Part shown: positions 26,386 to 35,421 of the stretch, one piece after another
How positions within the stretch are numbered: the first letter of the stretch is position 1
Layout of the letters: each line of letters opens with the position of its first letter
DNA from: Rhizobium giardinii bv. giardinii H152
GTDB lineage: Bacteria; Pseudomonadota; Alphaproteobacteria; Rhizobiales; Rhizobiaceae
Assembly: GCF_000379605.1 (NCBI RefSeq)
Contig: NZ_KB902735.1
Location: 62,001-126,000, forward strand
Direction of reading: 5' to 3'
DNA length: 64,000 bases
The notes under the pieces: generated by a model
What the model was told of the DNA's origin: nothing
Database searches by the model: none
Seen by the model: the letters and a program-made list of their open reading frames with translations, nothing else
Program-made: the position numbers and the translations under genes

Positions 26386-27162
26386 ATGGCGCGTGGTTCG
26401 AAGTCCGGCGACGGCAAGATCGCATTGGTGACAGGCGGCGGCACCGGTGTCGGACGCGGCATCGCCGAGGCCCTGAGCGCCGAGGGTTATACCGTCGTCA
26501 TCACCGGCCGGCGCGCCGAGGTGCTCGAGAAAGCCGCCAGCGACATGGCGTTGCAAACGGGCGGCACCGTGCGTGCGGTCAGGGCCGATATCGGCGATCC
26601 CAATGCGGTCGCCCGCCTTTTCGAAGCGATCCGCACCGAGTTCGGCCGGCTCGACCTCCTAGTCAACAATGCCGGCTCCAACGTCCCGCCCGTGCCGCTG
26701 GAAGAGGTGACCTTCGAGCAGTGGAGCGGCATTCTCGCCGCGAACCTGACGGGAGCCTTTCTGTGTACGCAACAGGCATTCCGGCTGATGAAGGCGCAGG
26801 TGCCGCGCGGCGGCAGGATCATCAACAACGGCTCGATCTCGGCCCAGGCGCCGCGGCCGAATTCCGCTCCCTATACCGCGACGAAGCATGCGATCACCGG
26901 GCTGACCAAGTCGACCGCCCTCGACGGGCGGCAATATGACATTGCCTGCGGCCAGATCGACATCGGCAACGCCGCGACCGACATGACGTCGAAAATGAGT
27001 TCCGGGGTGCTGCAGGCAAATGGCGAGACCGCCAGCGAGCCGACGATCCCGGTCAAGCATATCGCCGAGGCCGTCATCTACATGGCGAGCCTGCCGCTGG
27101 AGGCCAACGTGCTGACGATGACGGTGATGGCGACGAAGATGCCGCTGGTCGGGCGGGGCTAA
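26386..27162 (+). CDS. Short-chain dehydrogenase/reductase
   Basis: A 258-residue classical SDR. Cofactor motif [15 protein letters not shown] (residues 16-30), NNAG motif in [12 protein letters not shown], and the catalytic Ser-Tyr-Lys in [20 protein letters not shown] followed by KHAITG. The start is one base after the denD stop, so translation is coupled. Position suggests a role in the same sugar-acid or polyol pathway, for example oxidation of a C4 polyol or lactol before DenD, but nothing in the sequence fixes the substrate. Confidence 0.85.
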   Translation: MARGSKSGDGKIALVTGGGTGVGRGIAEALSAEGYTVVITGRRAEVLEKAASDMALQTGGTVRAVRADIGDPNAVARLFEAIRTEFGRLDLLVNNAGSNVPPVPLEEVTFEQWSGILAANLTGAFLCTQQAFRLMKAQVPRGGRIINNGSISAQAPRPNSAPYTATKHAITGLTKSTALDGRQYDIACGQIDIGNAATDMTSKMSSGVLQANGETASEPTIPVKHIAEAVIYMASLPLEANVLTMTVMATKMPLVGRG

Positions 27163-27255
27163 GTCGAGGAAACCGGAGGGCGTCCGAGAACGGCATGAGG
27201 AGAGGCCGCCGGACAATCACCGATTTCAGATGAAATTCATATGGGAGGAAAGCAC

Positions 27256-28323
27256 ATGGCAGGCGTTGATTTCGTCGATGTCAGAAAATCATTCGGAGCC
27301 TTTCCCGTCATCAAGGGCGTGAACATCGAAATCGAGGACGGCGAATTCGTCATCCTTGTCGGTCCCTCCGGCTGCGGGAAGTCGACGCTTCTGCGAATGC
27401 TGGCGGGTCTCGAAAACATTTCGGCCGGCGAAATCCGCATTGGCGACAAGGTGGTCAACGCCCTGCCGCCCAAGGATCGGGATATCGCCATGGTGTTCCA
27501 GAACTATGCGCTTTATCCGCACATGACCGTCGCCGACAATATGGCGTTTTCGCTGATGCTGAACGGCTCTTCAAAAGCCGAGATCGACAAGCGTGTCGGC
27601 ATCGCGGCCGGAATTCTGGGGCTTACGAAACTGCTCGACCGCTACCCGCGCCAGCTTTCCGGCGGCCAGCGCCAGCGCGTCGCCATGGGCAGGGCGATCG
27701 TGCGCGATCCGCAGGTGTTTCTGTTCGACGAGCCGCTGTCCAACCTCGATGCGAAACTGCGCGTGGCCATGCGCGCCGAGATCAAGGAACTGCACCAGCG
27801 GCTGAAGACGACCACCGTCTATGTCACGCACGACCAGATCGAGGCGATGACCATGGCCGACAAGATCGTCGTCATGCATGACGGCATCGTCGAGCAGATC
27901 GGCGCGCCGCTTGATCTCTACGACAGCCCCGCCAATCTTTTCGTCGCCGGTTTCATCGGCTCGCCGGCGATGAACATGATCAAGGGCAGGCTGGATCCGC
28001 AAAATCCGAACAGCTTCATCGCAGCCGACGGCATGGCATTGCCGGTCGCGCGGCCGCCCTCGGCGGCAAGGGGGCGTGACCTCATCTACGGTCTGCGGCC
28101 GGAATATATGTCGCTCGACCCGAACGGCTTCCCAGTCACCGTCGCCGTCATCGAGCCCACCGGCTACGAGACGCAGTTGATCGTGCGCTTCGGCGGGACG
28201 GACGTCACCTGCGTTTTCCGCGAGCGCGTGACCGCCCGGCCCGGGGAGGCAATACACCTGTCGATCGATGCCGATCATGTCCACCTGTTCGACGCCGAAA
28301 CCGGCATACGGCTGATCGACTGA
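27256..28323 (+). CDS. ABC transporter ATP-binding protein (UgpC/MalK type)
   Basis: A 355-residue ATPase of the carbohydrate importer family CUT1. Walker A is GPSGCGKST (36-44), the Q loop is [13 protein letters not shown], the signature [16 protein letters not shown], Walker [13 protein letters not shown], and the switch histidine is in [12 protein letters not shown]. The C-terminal 120 residues are the TOBE regulatory domain. The start at 27256 is chosen because GGGAGGAAAG lies just before it; the ATG at 27241 lies upstream of that site. It energises the importer formed with the next three genes. Confidence 0.93.
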   Translation: MAGVDFVDVRKSFGAFPVIKGVNIEIEDGEFVILVGPSGCGKSTLLRMLAGLENISAGEIRIGDKVVNALPPKDRDIAMVFQNYALYPHMTVADNMAFSLMLNGSSKAEIDKRVGIAAGILGLTKLLDRYPRQLSGGQRQRVAMGRAIVRDPQVFLFDEPLSNLDAKLRVAMRAEIKELHQRLKTTTVYVTHDQIEAMTMADKIVVMHDGIVEQIGAPLDLYDSPANLFVAGFIGSPAMNMIKGRLDPQNPNSFIAADGMALPVARPPSAARGRDLIYGLRPEYMSLDPNGFPVTVAVIEPTGYETQLIVRFGGTDVTCVFRERVTARPGEAIHLSIDADHVHLFDAETGIRLID

Positions 28324-28481
28324 TACCGCCCCGTTTGCCGCTGCGTCGGGCAAGAGGAGCCCCGGCGCATCCGGTCTCGGGTCGAGGTTCCGGCCAACCG
28401 GAACACCTCGTTGCAGCATTCGCCAAACGGGACGGCGGGTGCCGGAAAGGATGATGTCCCGTTGTCACCAGGAGGAGCATT

Positions 28482-29798
28482 ATGACTTTCAAGAGACGTG
28501 ATTTTCTCACCGCATCCGCCGCGCTGGCGGGCATCGCCGGGCTTTCGCCTTTCGGCATCCGCCCGTCTTTCGCGCAAGGGGCGGAGCCGGCCTACAAGCC
28601 GGAGGAAGGCGCGAGCCTGAGGCTGTTGCGCTGGACGCCCTTCGTCAAGGGCGACGAGGATGCATGGCTTGCCAACACCGCGAAATTCACGGAAGCGACA
28701 GGGGTCGAGGTCCGCATCGACAAGGAAAGCTGGGAAGACATTCGCCCGAAGGCAGCCGTCGCCGCCAATGTCGGTTCCGGGCCGGACATGGTGATGTGCT
28801 GGTTTGACGACGCCCACCAATATCCCGACAAACTCGTCGATCTGACCGAGCTCGCCAATTATCTCGGCGGAAAATATGGCGGCTGGTACGATGGCGTGAA
28901 GGGTTATGCGACGCGCGAAGACAAGTTCATCGCCATGCCGCTGACCGCCATCGGCAACGCTGTCTGCTACCGTGACAGCCACATGAAGGCGGCGGGGTTC
29001 AGCGAGTTCCCGAAGGACACCGACGGGTTCCTCGAGCTCTGCAAGGCCATGAAGGCCAAGGGAACACCGGCCGGCTTCCCGCACGGCAAGGCCGTCGGCG
29101 ATGGCAACAACTATGCCCACTGGCTGCTCTGGAGCCATGGCGGCAAGATGGTCGACGAGGGCGGCAAGGTCGTCATCAACAGCCCCGAGACGCTGAAGGC
29201 GATCAACTACGCCAAGGCGCTGTACGAGACCTTCATTCCCGGCACCGAGAGCTGGCTCGACATCAACAACAACCGCGCCTTCCTCGCGGGGCAGGTGTCG
29301 CTGACGGCAAACGGCGTCTCGCTCTATTATGCGTCGAAGAAAGACCCGGCGATGGCGGAGCTCTCGGCCGATATCCGCACCACCAACTTCCCGGTCGGCC
29401 CGGTCGGCCAGAGCGTCGAACTGCATCAGACGAGCTCGCTGCTTCTGTTCAACCACACGAAATATCCGGAAGCGGCCAAGGCCTATATCAAGTTCATGAT
29501 GGAGGCCGACCAGATGAACGCCTGGATCGAGGGCTCCAGCGCCTATTGCTGCCAGCCGCTCAAGGCTTTCGCCAACAACCCGGTCTGGACGTCCGATCCG
29601 ATCCACGCGCCCTATGCGCGCGCCTCCGAGACGCTGCGTCCCAACGGCTATGCCGGCCCGCTCGGCTATGCGTCCGCCGGCGTGATGGCTGATTATGTGC
29701 TGGTCGACATGTTTGCCTCCGCGGTCACGGGGCAGATGACACCGGAAGATGCGGTTGTCGAGGCCGAGCGCCGGGCCAACCGCTACTATAGGGTCTAG
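28482..29798 (+). CDS. ABC transporter substrate-binding protein, family 1
   Basis: A 438-residue periplasmic binding protein with a twin-arginine signal (KRRDFLTASAALAG, residues 4-17, cleavage after FAQG). The mature protein starts with LRLLRWTPFVKGDEDAW and has the size and fold features of family 1 sugar-binding proteins. It is encoded between its ATPase and two permeases and follows the denD-SDR pair, so the likely ligand is a C4 sugar acid or a related polyol; this is inferred from context only. Export in a folded state by Tat is unusual for this family but frequent in rhizobia. GGAGGAG precedes the start. Confidence 0.9.
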   Translation: MTFKRRDFLTASAALAGIAGLSPFGIRPSFAQGAEPAYKPEEGASLRLLRWTPFVKGDEDAWLANTAKFTEATGVEVRIDKESWEDIRPKAAVAANVGSGPDMVMCWFDDAHQYPDKLVDLTELANYLGGKYGGWYDGVKGYATREDKFIAMPLTAIGNAVCYRDSHMKAAGFSEFPKDTDGFLELCKAMKAKGTPAGFPHGKAVGDGNNYAHWLLWSHGGKMVDEGGKVVINSPETLKAINYAKALYETFIPGTESWLDINNNRAFLAGQVSLTANGVSLYYASKKDPAMAELSADIRTTNFPVGPVGQSVELHQTSSLLLFNHTKYPEAAKAYIKFMMEADQMNAWIEGSSAYCCQPLKAFANNPVWTSDPIHAPYARASETLRPNGYAGPLGYASAGVMADYVLVDMFASAVTGQMTPEDAVVEAERRANRYYRV

Positions 29799-29895
29799 GT
29801 CCTGAAGGCGGCCTGCATGGGCCGCTTGAGACGTGGTACCGGCGGAAATGCTCCCGCCGGTACCGTTTGGCAATTCGTTCTACGGGAGATGTCCG

Positions 29896-30828
29896 ATGTC
29901 CAGCGTGTCGTCCAGGAAGCCGCCTTCGGCGATGGCTTCGCTCATGCAGAACAGGAACATGATCGGTTTCCTGTTCATGCTGCCGGCCGCGGTTTTCCTT
30001 GTCTGCTTCCTGACCTATCCGCTTGGTCTCGGCGTCTGGCTCGGCTTTACCGATACGCGCATCGGCCGTGACGGGGTGTTCATCGGGCTCGAGAACTATG
30101 TCTTCCTGGCCGAGGACTCGGTCTTCTGGCTCTCGGTCTTCAACACGCTTCTCTACACGATCGTCGCGTCGGTGCTGAAGTTCGTCTTCGGGCTCTGGCT
30201 GGCGCTCCTGTTGAATGAGAACCTGCCGTTCAAATCCTTCTTCCGGGCGATCGTGCTCTTGCCCTGGGTCGTTCCCACCGTGCTCTCGGCACTGGCCTTC
30301 TGGTGGATCTACGATGCGCAGTTCTCGATCCTCTCCTGGTCGCTGATGCAGCTCGGCGTGATCGACAGCCCGATCAATTTCCTGGGCGACCCGGAAAATG
30401 CCCGTGCCTCGGTGATCGCCGCCAATGTCTGGCGCGGCATTCCCTTCGTCGCCATCTCGCTGCTCGCCGGCTTGCAGACCATTCCGGTCTCGCTGCAGGA
30501 GGCTGCATCGCTGGACGGTGCGACGAGCTGGCAGCGCTTCCGCTATGTGACGCTGCCGATGCTGACGCCGATCATCGCCGTGGTCATGACCTTCTCGGTG
30601 CTGTTCACCTTTACCGACTTCCAGCTCATCTATGTGCTGACCAAGGGCGGGCCGGTGAATGCGACGCATCTGATGGCGACGCTGTCCTTCCAGCGCGGCA
30701 TTCCCGGCGGACAGTTGGGCGAGGGGGCCGCAATCGCGGTTGCGATGATCCCCTTCCTGCTTGCTGCCATCATGTTCAGCTTCTTCGGCCTGCAACGCCG
30801 CAAATGGCAGCAGGGCGGCCAGGATTGA
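29896..30828 (+). CDS. ABC transporter permease (MalF-like)
   Basis: A 310-residue permease with six transmembrane helices, the first at residues 22-42 (GFLFMLPAAVFLVCFLTYPL). The cytoplasmic EAA loop is EAASLDGATSWQRFRYVTLP, which docks on the ATPase. The start at 29896 follows GGGAGATG at normal spacing; a longer frame from 29833 has no site. It forms a heterodimer with the following gene product. Confidence 0.92.
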   Translation: MSSVSSRKPPSAMASLMQNRNMIGFLFMLPAAVFLVCFLTYPLGLGVWLGFTDTRIGRDGVFIGLENYVFLAEDSVFWLSVFNTLLYTIVASVLKFVFGLWLALLLNENLPFKSFFRAIVLLPWVVPTVLSALAFWWIYDAQFSILSWSLMQLGVIDSPINFLGDPENARASVIAANVWRGIPFVAISLLAGLQTIPVSLQEAASLDGATSWQRFRYVTLPMLTPIIAVVMTFSVLFTFTDFQLIYVLTKGGPVNATHLMATLSFQRGIPGGQLGEGAAIAVAMIPFLLAAIMFSFFGLQRRKWQQGGQD

Positions 30829-30844
30829 TTGGGGGAGAATGACG

Positions 30845-31744
30845 ATGACCACGACCGTGAAATCCGAAGACGCCGTTCTCACCGACGATGTACAGGGCAT
30901 GACTTATCTCAACCGCCTGCCGCGCAGGATCGTGATGGTCTATCTGCCGATGGCGGTGTTCGTCTTCGTGCTGCTGTTTCCGTTCTACTGGATGGCGATC
31001 ACCGCGGTGAAGCCGAATTCGCAGCTGACCGACTACACCAACTACAGCCCCTTCTGGGTGGTCGGCCCGACGCTCGATCATATCAAGTATTTGCTGTTCG
31101 AGACCTCCTATCCGGGCTGGCTGTGGAACACGATGCTGGTGGCGACCTGCTCGACATTCCTGTCGCTGGCGGCATCCGTCTTTGCGGCCTACGCGATCGA
31201 GCGGGTGCGGTTCTCGGGCTCGCGGCCGGTCGGCCTGATGATCTTTCTCGCCTATCTCGTGCCGCCGTCGATCCTGTTCATTCCGCTGGCCTTCATCGTC
31301 TTCAAGTTCGGTATCTACGATTCCAGGCTGGCGCTGATCTTCACCTATCCGACCTTCCTCATTCCCTTCTGCACCTGGCTGCTGATGGGCTATTTCCGGT
31401 CGATCCCGTTCGAGCTCGAGGAAAGCGCGCTGGTGGACGGCGCGACGCGCTGGCAGATCCTGACCAAGATCATCCTGCCGCTTGCCGTCCCCGGGCTGAT
31501 TTCGGCCGGCATCTTTGCATTCACGCTGTCCTGGAACGAGTTCATCTATGCGCTGACCTTCATCCAGTCTTCGGAAAACAAGACCGTGCCCGTGGGCGTG
31601 CTGACCGAACTGGTCCGCGGCGACGTGTTCGAATGGGGCGCGCTGATGGCGGGCGCGCTGTTCGGCTCGCTGCCGGTGGTGATCCTCTATTCCTTCTTCG
31701 TCGACTATTACGTGTCGTCGATGACCGGGGCGGTGAAGGAATGA
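30845..31744 (+). CDS. ABC transporter permease (MalG-like)
   Basis: A 299-residue permease with six predicted helices, the first in RIVMVYLPMAVFVFVLLFPF. The EAA loop is EESALVDGATRWQILTKIIL. The purine-rich site GGGGGAGA at 30831-30838 lies one base before the ATG at 30839 and seven before the ATG at 30845, so 30845 is the better start. This is the last gene of the denD-transporter unit; two palindromic repeats follow. Confidence 0.92.
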   Translation: MTTTVKSEDAVLTDDVQGMTYLNRLPRRIVMVYLPMAVFVFVLLFPFYWMAITAVKPNSQLTDYTNYSPFWVVGPTLDHIKYLLFETSYPGWLWNTMLVATCSTFLSLAASVFAAYAIERVRFSGSRPVGLMIFLAYLVPPSILFIPLAFIVFKFGIYDSRLALIFTYPTFLIPFCTWLLMGYFRSIPFELEESALVDGATRWQILTKIILPLAVPGLISAGIFAFTLSWNEFIYALTFIQSSENKTVPVGVLTELVRGDVFEWGALMAGALFGSLPVVILYSFFVDYYVSSMTGAVKE

Positions 31745-31766
31745 ATGCCCGTCTTTTGCGGCTGCT

Positions 31767-31853
31767 CCCTCTTCTCCCCGGCGGGGAGAAGGTGGCGCCC
31801 CCGGGTCTTGCCTGCGGCAAGCCCGAGGACAGGCTGCGGGCCGGATGAGGGGG
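31767..31853. repeat. RIME-like intergenic mosaic repeat (copy 2)
   Basis: A hairpin around CTTCTCCCCGGCGGGGAGAA and a second around CTTGCCTGCGGCAAG, ending in the shared boundary word GCCGGATGAGGGGG. It lies 22 bp after the last permease gene and may stabilise or end the operon transcript. Confidence 0.7.
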
Positions 31854-31879
31854 CGGCTTGCGCCGAAATCACCGTGAAA

Positions 31880-31933
31880 CCCCCTCATCGCCTCGCATAC
31901 GCTCGGCTCTTCTCCCCGCGGGGGAGAAGAGGG
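31880..31933. repeat. RIME-like intergenic mosaic repeat (copy 3)
   Basis: A shorter element in opposite orientation to copy 2, starting CCCCCTCATCGCCTCGC and ending with the palindrome CTCTTCTCCCCGCGGGGGAG. Copies 2 and 3 face each other in the 271-bp space between convergent genes, and can act as a bidirectional transcript end. Confidence 0.65.
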
Positions 31934-32015
31934 AGCTTGTCGTAACCGCCTTCCCTCCATGGCGATGGCCCTGCCCCAAATGGGTTCCGCTTTAAGGAAT
32001 TATGCAGCAGCGCGT

Positions 32016-32684
32016 TCAGTCGTGGTCGTGGTCGTGATGCGAAGGCAGGTCGAGGCCGAAGGTCTTGGTGAGGTCGCTCACCTGCGCCGGGCTGAGATAG
32101 CGTGGGTTGAGATTGCGCAGCAGCAGATAGAGCTTCGCCGTCTCCTCCAGCTCCTCGGTCGCGAAAACCGCCGCCTCCAGGCTGTCGCCGGCGACGACCG
32201 GTCCGTGATTGGCCAGAAGCACCGACGAATATTTTCCCGCCAGCCCGCGGATCGCGTCGGCGACCGCCGGATCGCCGGGACGGTAATAGGGCACCAGTGC
32301 GGTTTCGCCGGCACGCATGAGATAATAGGGCGTCATCGGCGGCAGGGCGGCGCGCGGATCGATCTCCGGCAGCATGGTCAGCGCCACCGCGTGGGTGGAG
32401 TGAAGATGGACGATGGCGCGGGCGCTGCCGCGTGTGTCGTAAAGCGCGGTGTGAAGCGGAATTTCCTTGGTCGGCTTGTCACCGGCGAGGAGCCGGCCTT
32501 CGGCATCCAGCCGTGAGATGCGGGCCGGGTCGAGGAAGCCGAGCGAGGCATTGGTCGGCGTGACCAACCAGCCGCCATCCTCCAGCCGCAGCGATATGTT
32601 GCCCGACGAACCGGGCGTCAGCCCGCGCTCGAACAGCGAGCGGCCGTAGCGGCAGATTTCCTCACGCAGGCGGGCGTCTGACAT
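32016..32684 (-). CDS. otnC: 3-oxo-tetronate 4-phosphate decarboxylase
   Basis: A 222-residue class II aldolase-fold protein. The expected metal site is complete: Glu74 in KEIPLHTALYD, His93 and His95 in IVHLHSTHAVAL, and His160 in LLANHGPV. SSGNISLRL near residue 27 binds phosphate. In OtnC this fold decarboxylates 3-oxo-tetronate 4-phosphate to dihydroxyacetone phosphate and CO2. Assignment rests on the presence of otnI, otnK, ltnD and denD in the same locus; alone it could be an L-fuculose-phosphate-type aldolase. The tail ends in a His/Asp cluster (HHDHDHD). It follows lacI on the same strand with a MITE-like element between them. Confidence 0.85.
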   Translation of the reverse strand: MSDARLREEICRYGRSLFERGLTPGSSGNISLRLEDGGWLVTPTNASLGFLDPARISRLDAEGRLLAGDKPTKEIPLHTALYDTRGSARAIVHLHSTHAVALTMLPEIDPRAALPPMTPYYLMRAGETALVPYYRPGDPAVADAIRGLAGKYSSVLLANHGPVVAGDSLEAAVFATEELEETAKLYLLLRNLNPRYLSPAQVSDLTKTFGLDLPSHHDHDHD

Positions 32685-32716
32685 TGCAGTTCCTCCGGTA
32701 TCAGAGCGGTTCAGTT

Positions 32717-32919
32717 CACAGTACACGACAGTGGCCGGCTGTCGTCATGGCCACTCATCCGCCCTGCCGGGCACCTTCTCCCCGCCAAAGCGGTGAGAAG
32801 GGAACTTGCCGCACCGTAGCCATTCGTTTGCAGCCGGGCCGGGCTGTCCCCTCTCCCCGCTTGCGGGGAGAGGGTTAGGGTGAGGGGCAAGAACGGCCTG
32901 TTCGCGGTCGTGTCCTGTG
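32717..32919. repeat. MITE-like element with terminal inverted repeats (copy A)
   Basis: About 203 bp bounded by CACAGTACACGACAGTGGCC at the left and, inverted, CACAGGACACGACC at the right. Inside are the RIME-type words CATCCGCCCTGCCGGGCACC, one hairpin around CTTCTCCCCGCC and one around CTCTCCCCGCTTGCGGGGAG. The same ends occur at 44.3 and 62.9 kb. It lies between lacI and otnC. No clear target-site duplication was seen. Confidence 0.65.
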
Positions 32920-32970
32920 CCGATAGAATCGTCAAACCTCTCTATCTTCTTGTTTTACGCAATTCCGATG

Positions 32971-33969
32971 TCAGGCGGTGGCCCCTTCGATCAGTTCGAA
33001 GCCGAGGTCGACCACCTGGGGTGGCGCATTGGTGACGACAAGCTGTGCGGCTACCTGTCCGGTCGCCACGCGCGGCGTGCGGATGGTCGACAGCGGCTGC
33101 GGCGTCGCCCGACCGATATCCAGCCCGTTATAGCCGAAGATGGCAAGCTGTCCGGGGATCGAGATCCCCCGCGCCAGACAGTGGAAATAACCGCCCAGCG
33201 CCATGTCGTCGTTGGAGAAATAAACCGCATCGAGGTCGGGGGTGCGGGCAAGCAACCGCTCCAGCCCCAGCCTGCCGTTCTCCACCGATGATGCCCCGGC
33301 GAGAATTTCGCGGTCGGCGAGGGGGGCGTCGCCCGTTCCGAGTGTTTGGCAAAAGCCGGCAAAGCGCTTGCCGGCGCGGGTGTCGCGGTTGAGGTCGTGG
33401 CCGACATAGCCGATCCGGCGATAGCCCCGCTTGAGCAGGAAGGCGGCGCTTTCGCGTCCGGCCGCGCCGTTCGAGAACCCGACCGCCAGATCAAGCGCAT
33501 CGCCGTCGACATCGAGCATTTCCACGATCCGGCAACCGCTCGCACGCAGCATCTTCACCGTACCCTCGGTGTGCTCGTATCCCGCCAGCATCACCGCCGC
33601 CGGCCGCCAGGCGAGCATCGCGGCGGCGAGCGCTTCCTCCTTTGTCGGATCATAATCGGTGACGGAGAAAACCGCCTGGTACCGGTTTTCCTCCAGAACG
33701 GCGCTGGCGCCGCGCAGCACGTCGGGAAAGACGATGTTGGACAGCGAGGGAATGACGAAGGCGACAAGGCGCGAAGTGGTGGAAGCCAGCGTTCCCGCGA
33801 TCCGGTTCGGCACATAGCCGAGCCGCTCGACGGCGGCAATCACCCGGTCCCGCGTCTTGCCGGAAAACGAACCGTGGTTGCGCAGCACGCGCGAAACCGT
33901 GCTCTCGCCGACGCCTGCTGCGTCTGCGACCTCGGCAAGCGTTACCGTCGCCTGATGTTTGAATTCCAT
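32971..33969 (-). CDS. LacI family regulator of the tetronate locus
   Basis: A 332-residue LacI-type repressor. Residues 5-55 are the DNA-binding head: VTLAEVADAAGVGESTVSRV followed by the hinge helix in NRIAGTLASTTSRLVA. The rest is the periplasmic-binding-like ligand domain. It resembles GntR-type gluconate repressors. Three palindromes related to TTGGCAGCGCTGCCAA lie upstream between this gene and the divergent PheC-like gene, and a second set precedes the MFS-ltnD-otnI-otnK operon, so it very likely represses both and itself. The inducer is presumably a C4 sugar acid. The start at 33969 is the family-typical one; its first 70 codons are duplicated at 35034-35244. Confidence 0.9.
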   Translation of the reverse strand: MEFKHQATVTLAEVADAAGVGESTVSRVLRNHGSFSGKTRDRVIAAVERLGYVPNRIAGTLASTTSRLVAFVIPSLSNIVFPDVLRGASAVLEENRYQAVFSVTDYDPTKEEALAAAMLAWRPAAVMLAGYEHTEGTVKMLRASGCRIVEMLDVDGDALDLAVGFSNGAAGRESAAFLLKRGYRRIGYVGHDLNRDTRAGKRFAGFCQTLGTGDAPLADREILAGASSVENGRLGLERLLARTPDLDAVYFSNDDMALGGYFHCLARGISIPGQLAIFGYNGLDIGRATPQPLSTIRTPRVATGQVAAQLVVTNAPPQVVDLGFELIEGATA

Positions 33970-34184
33970 CGTCACAACTTCAATCCAAGCTCTCGGGCCG
34001 GGTAGCGGCATGGCCACCCGAAGACCCTCCGCGCCGCCACCATTTTTCACCACTGGCGCCAAGAAGCAAGATATTTTTGGCAGCGCTACCATCGCTGTTG
34101 GCAGCGCTGCCAAAATGGGTTAAAGAAAATGGCGGCGCCGCCAAAAATGGCCTGGCGTGCCGCGGGAGGACCGCCAGGGGACCG
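33759..34184. repeat. Segmental duplication, left copy
   Basis: This 426-bp block (first 70 codons of lacI, its leader and three operators) matches 35034-35464 in direct orientation with only scattered differences, most of them outside the coding part. This copy belongs to the intact lacI gene. Confidence 0.9.
34077..34144. promoter_or_regulatory. Three LacI-type operators, set 1
   Basis: Sites at 34077-34092 (TTGGCAGCGCTACCAT), 34098-34113 (TTGGCAGCGCTGCCAA, a perfect 16-bp palindrome) and 34129-34144 (ATGGCGGCGCCGCCAA). Centre distances are 21 and 31 bp, about two and three helical turns, so repressors would bind one face of the DNA. They lie between the divergent lacI and PheC-like genes. 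Confidence 0.85.
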
Positions 34185-34221
34185 CTTTGCGGGCCGCTCT
34201 AGAAACCGATTGAGAGGGACA

Positions 34222-34998
34222 ATGGTGAAATCCTATCTTGCGGCGGCTGCCTTGGTGGCCTTGACCCTTACGGCGAGCGCGGCCTGGGCTGCGGACGGTG
34301 CTCTGGCAGAGATCCAGAAGGCCGGCGTGATCAGGATCGGCACGACCGGCGACTACAAGCCTTTCAGCTACAAGGGCGCCGATGGCAGCCTCACTGGCGC
34401 GGATATCTCGATGGCCAAGGATCTGGCTGCGAGCCTCGGCGTGAAGGCGGAGTTCGTGACCACCACCTGGAAAACGATGCTGGACGACTTCAAGGCCGGC
34501 AAGTTCGACGTTGCGCTCGGCGGCATCACAGTGAACCCTGCACGGGCAGAGGTTGGCGACTTTTCCGTTTCGAACGTCAGCGACGGCAAGCGACCCATCG
34601 CCCGATGTGCGGACAAGGACAAATACACGACGCTGGAGGCGATCGATCAACCCACGGTACGGGTAATCGTCAATCCGGGCGGCACCAATGACAAATTTGC
34701 GCATCAGCATTTCAAGAAAGCGCCGATCGAAGTTTTCCCTGACAACAAGGTGATCTTCGGCCAGATCGCCGCAGGCAAGGCCGATGTGATGGTGACCGAC
34801 GGCGTCGAGGTGGATCTGCAATCCAAATTGAACGCCGGCGTACTGTGCCCGGTGGCGGTCAAAGAGCCGTTTACGCACTTCGAAAATGCGTATTTGCTTC
34901 GCAAGGACCCTGCCTTGAAAGCCGCGGTGGATGCTTTCATGCGTAAGGAACTAGATAGCGGCAACTGGAAGAAGAAGCTCGACGCGGCGATGCAATGA
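34222..34998 (+). CDS. PheC-like periplasmic protein (family 3 solute-binding fold)
   Basis: A 258-residue exported protein; signal peptide residues 1-23, cleavage after SAAWA. The mature part follows cyclohexadienyl dehydratase PheC: RIGTTGDYKPFSYKGADGSL, FDVALGGITVNPARA, VNPGGTNDKFAHQHFKKA and MVTDGVEVDLQSKL. The last keeps the T-D-x-x-E pattern that holds the catalytic glutamate in PheC. No ABC permease or ATPase of the amino-acid type is adjacent, which argues for an enzyme or a sensor rather than a transport component. It sits between two copies of the lacI operator block and is probably induced by the same sugar acids. The start at 34222 follows GAGAGGGAC. A dehydratase acting on sugar acids is speculation. 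Confidence 0.75.
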   Translation: MVKSYLAAAALVALTLTASAAWAADGALAEIQKAGVIRIGTTGDYKPFSYKGADGSLTGADISMAKDLAASLGVKAEFVTTTWKTMLDDFKAGKFDVALGGITVNPARAEVGDFSVSNVSDGKRPIARCADKDKYTTLEAIDQPTVRVIVNPGGTNDKFAHQHFKKAPIEVFPDNKVIFGQIAAGKADVMVTDGVEVDLQSKLNAGVLCPVAVKEPFTHFENAYLLRKDPALKAAVDAFMRKELDSGNWKKKLDAAMQ

Positions 34999-35033
34999 GC
35001 TTGCCCTGCCGGCGTCTATAAGCCGGCATTGGG

Positions 35034-35244
35034 AGGCGACAAGGCGCGAAGCGGTGGAAGCCAGCGTTCCCGCGATCCGGTTCGGCACATAGCCGAGCCG
35101 CTCGACGGCGGCCATCACCCGGTCCCGCGTCTTGCCGGAAAACGAACCGTGGTTGCGCAGCACGCGCGAAACCGTGCTCTCGCCGACGCCTGCTGCGTCT
35201 GCGACCTCGGCAAGCGTTACCGTCGCCTGATGTTTGAATTCCAT
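35034..35244 (-). pseudogene. Truncated duplicate of lacI
   Basis: The first 70 codons of the LacI regulator, beginning at the ATG at 35244 and nearly identical to the intact copy up to RLVA. Beyond the duplication edge the frame continues into unrelated sequence for about 28 codons to 34951. If translated, the product would be a free DNA-binding head without the dimerising ligand domain. It could compete for operators weakly, but most likely is a by-product of the duplication. Confidence 0.85.
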
Positions 35245-35351
35245 CGTCACAACTTCAATCCAGGCTCTCGGGCTGGGTAGCGGCATGTCCACTCGAGGAC
35301 CCTCCGCGCCGCCACCATTTTTCACCACTGCCGCCAAGAAGCAAGATTTTT

Positions 35352-35421
35352 TTGGCAGCGCTACCAATTTCATGTTGGCAGCGCTGCCAAAATGGATTAA
35401 TGAAAATGGCAGCGCTGCCAA
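35352..35421. promoter_or_regulatory. Three LacI-type operators, set 2
   Basis: Sites at 35352-35367 (TTGGCAGCGCTACCAA), 35375-35390 (TTGGCAGCGCTGCCAA) and 35406-35421 (ATGGCAGCGCTGCCAA). Centre distances are 23 and 31 bp. The third site is closer to a perfect palindrome than its counterpart in set 1, so this copy may bind more tightly. They control the MFS-ltnD-otnI-otnK operon. Confidence 0.85.

Noticed and set aside
28275..29873. A 532-codon open frame on the minus strand opposite the ABC binding protein
   Set aside because: Same cause: antisense of a well-defined gene with strong codon bias; no ribosome binding site and no recognisable fold.
34951..35244. Second functional LacI regulator
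   Set aside because: Similarity to the intact regulator stops at the duplication edge after 70 codons; the rest is read-through of unrelated sequence, so only the DNA-binding head is encoded.
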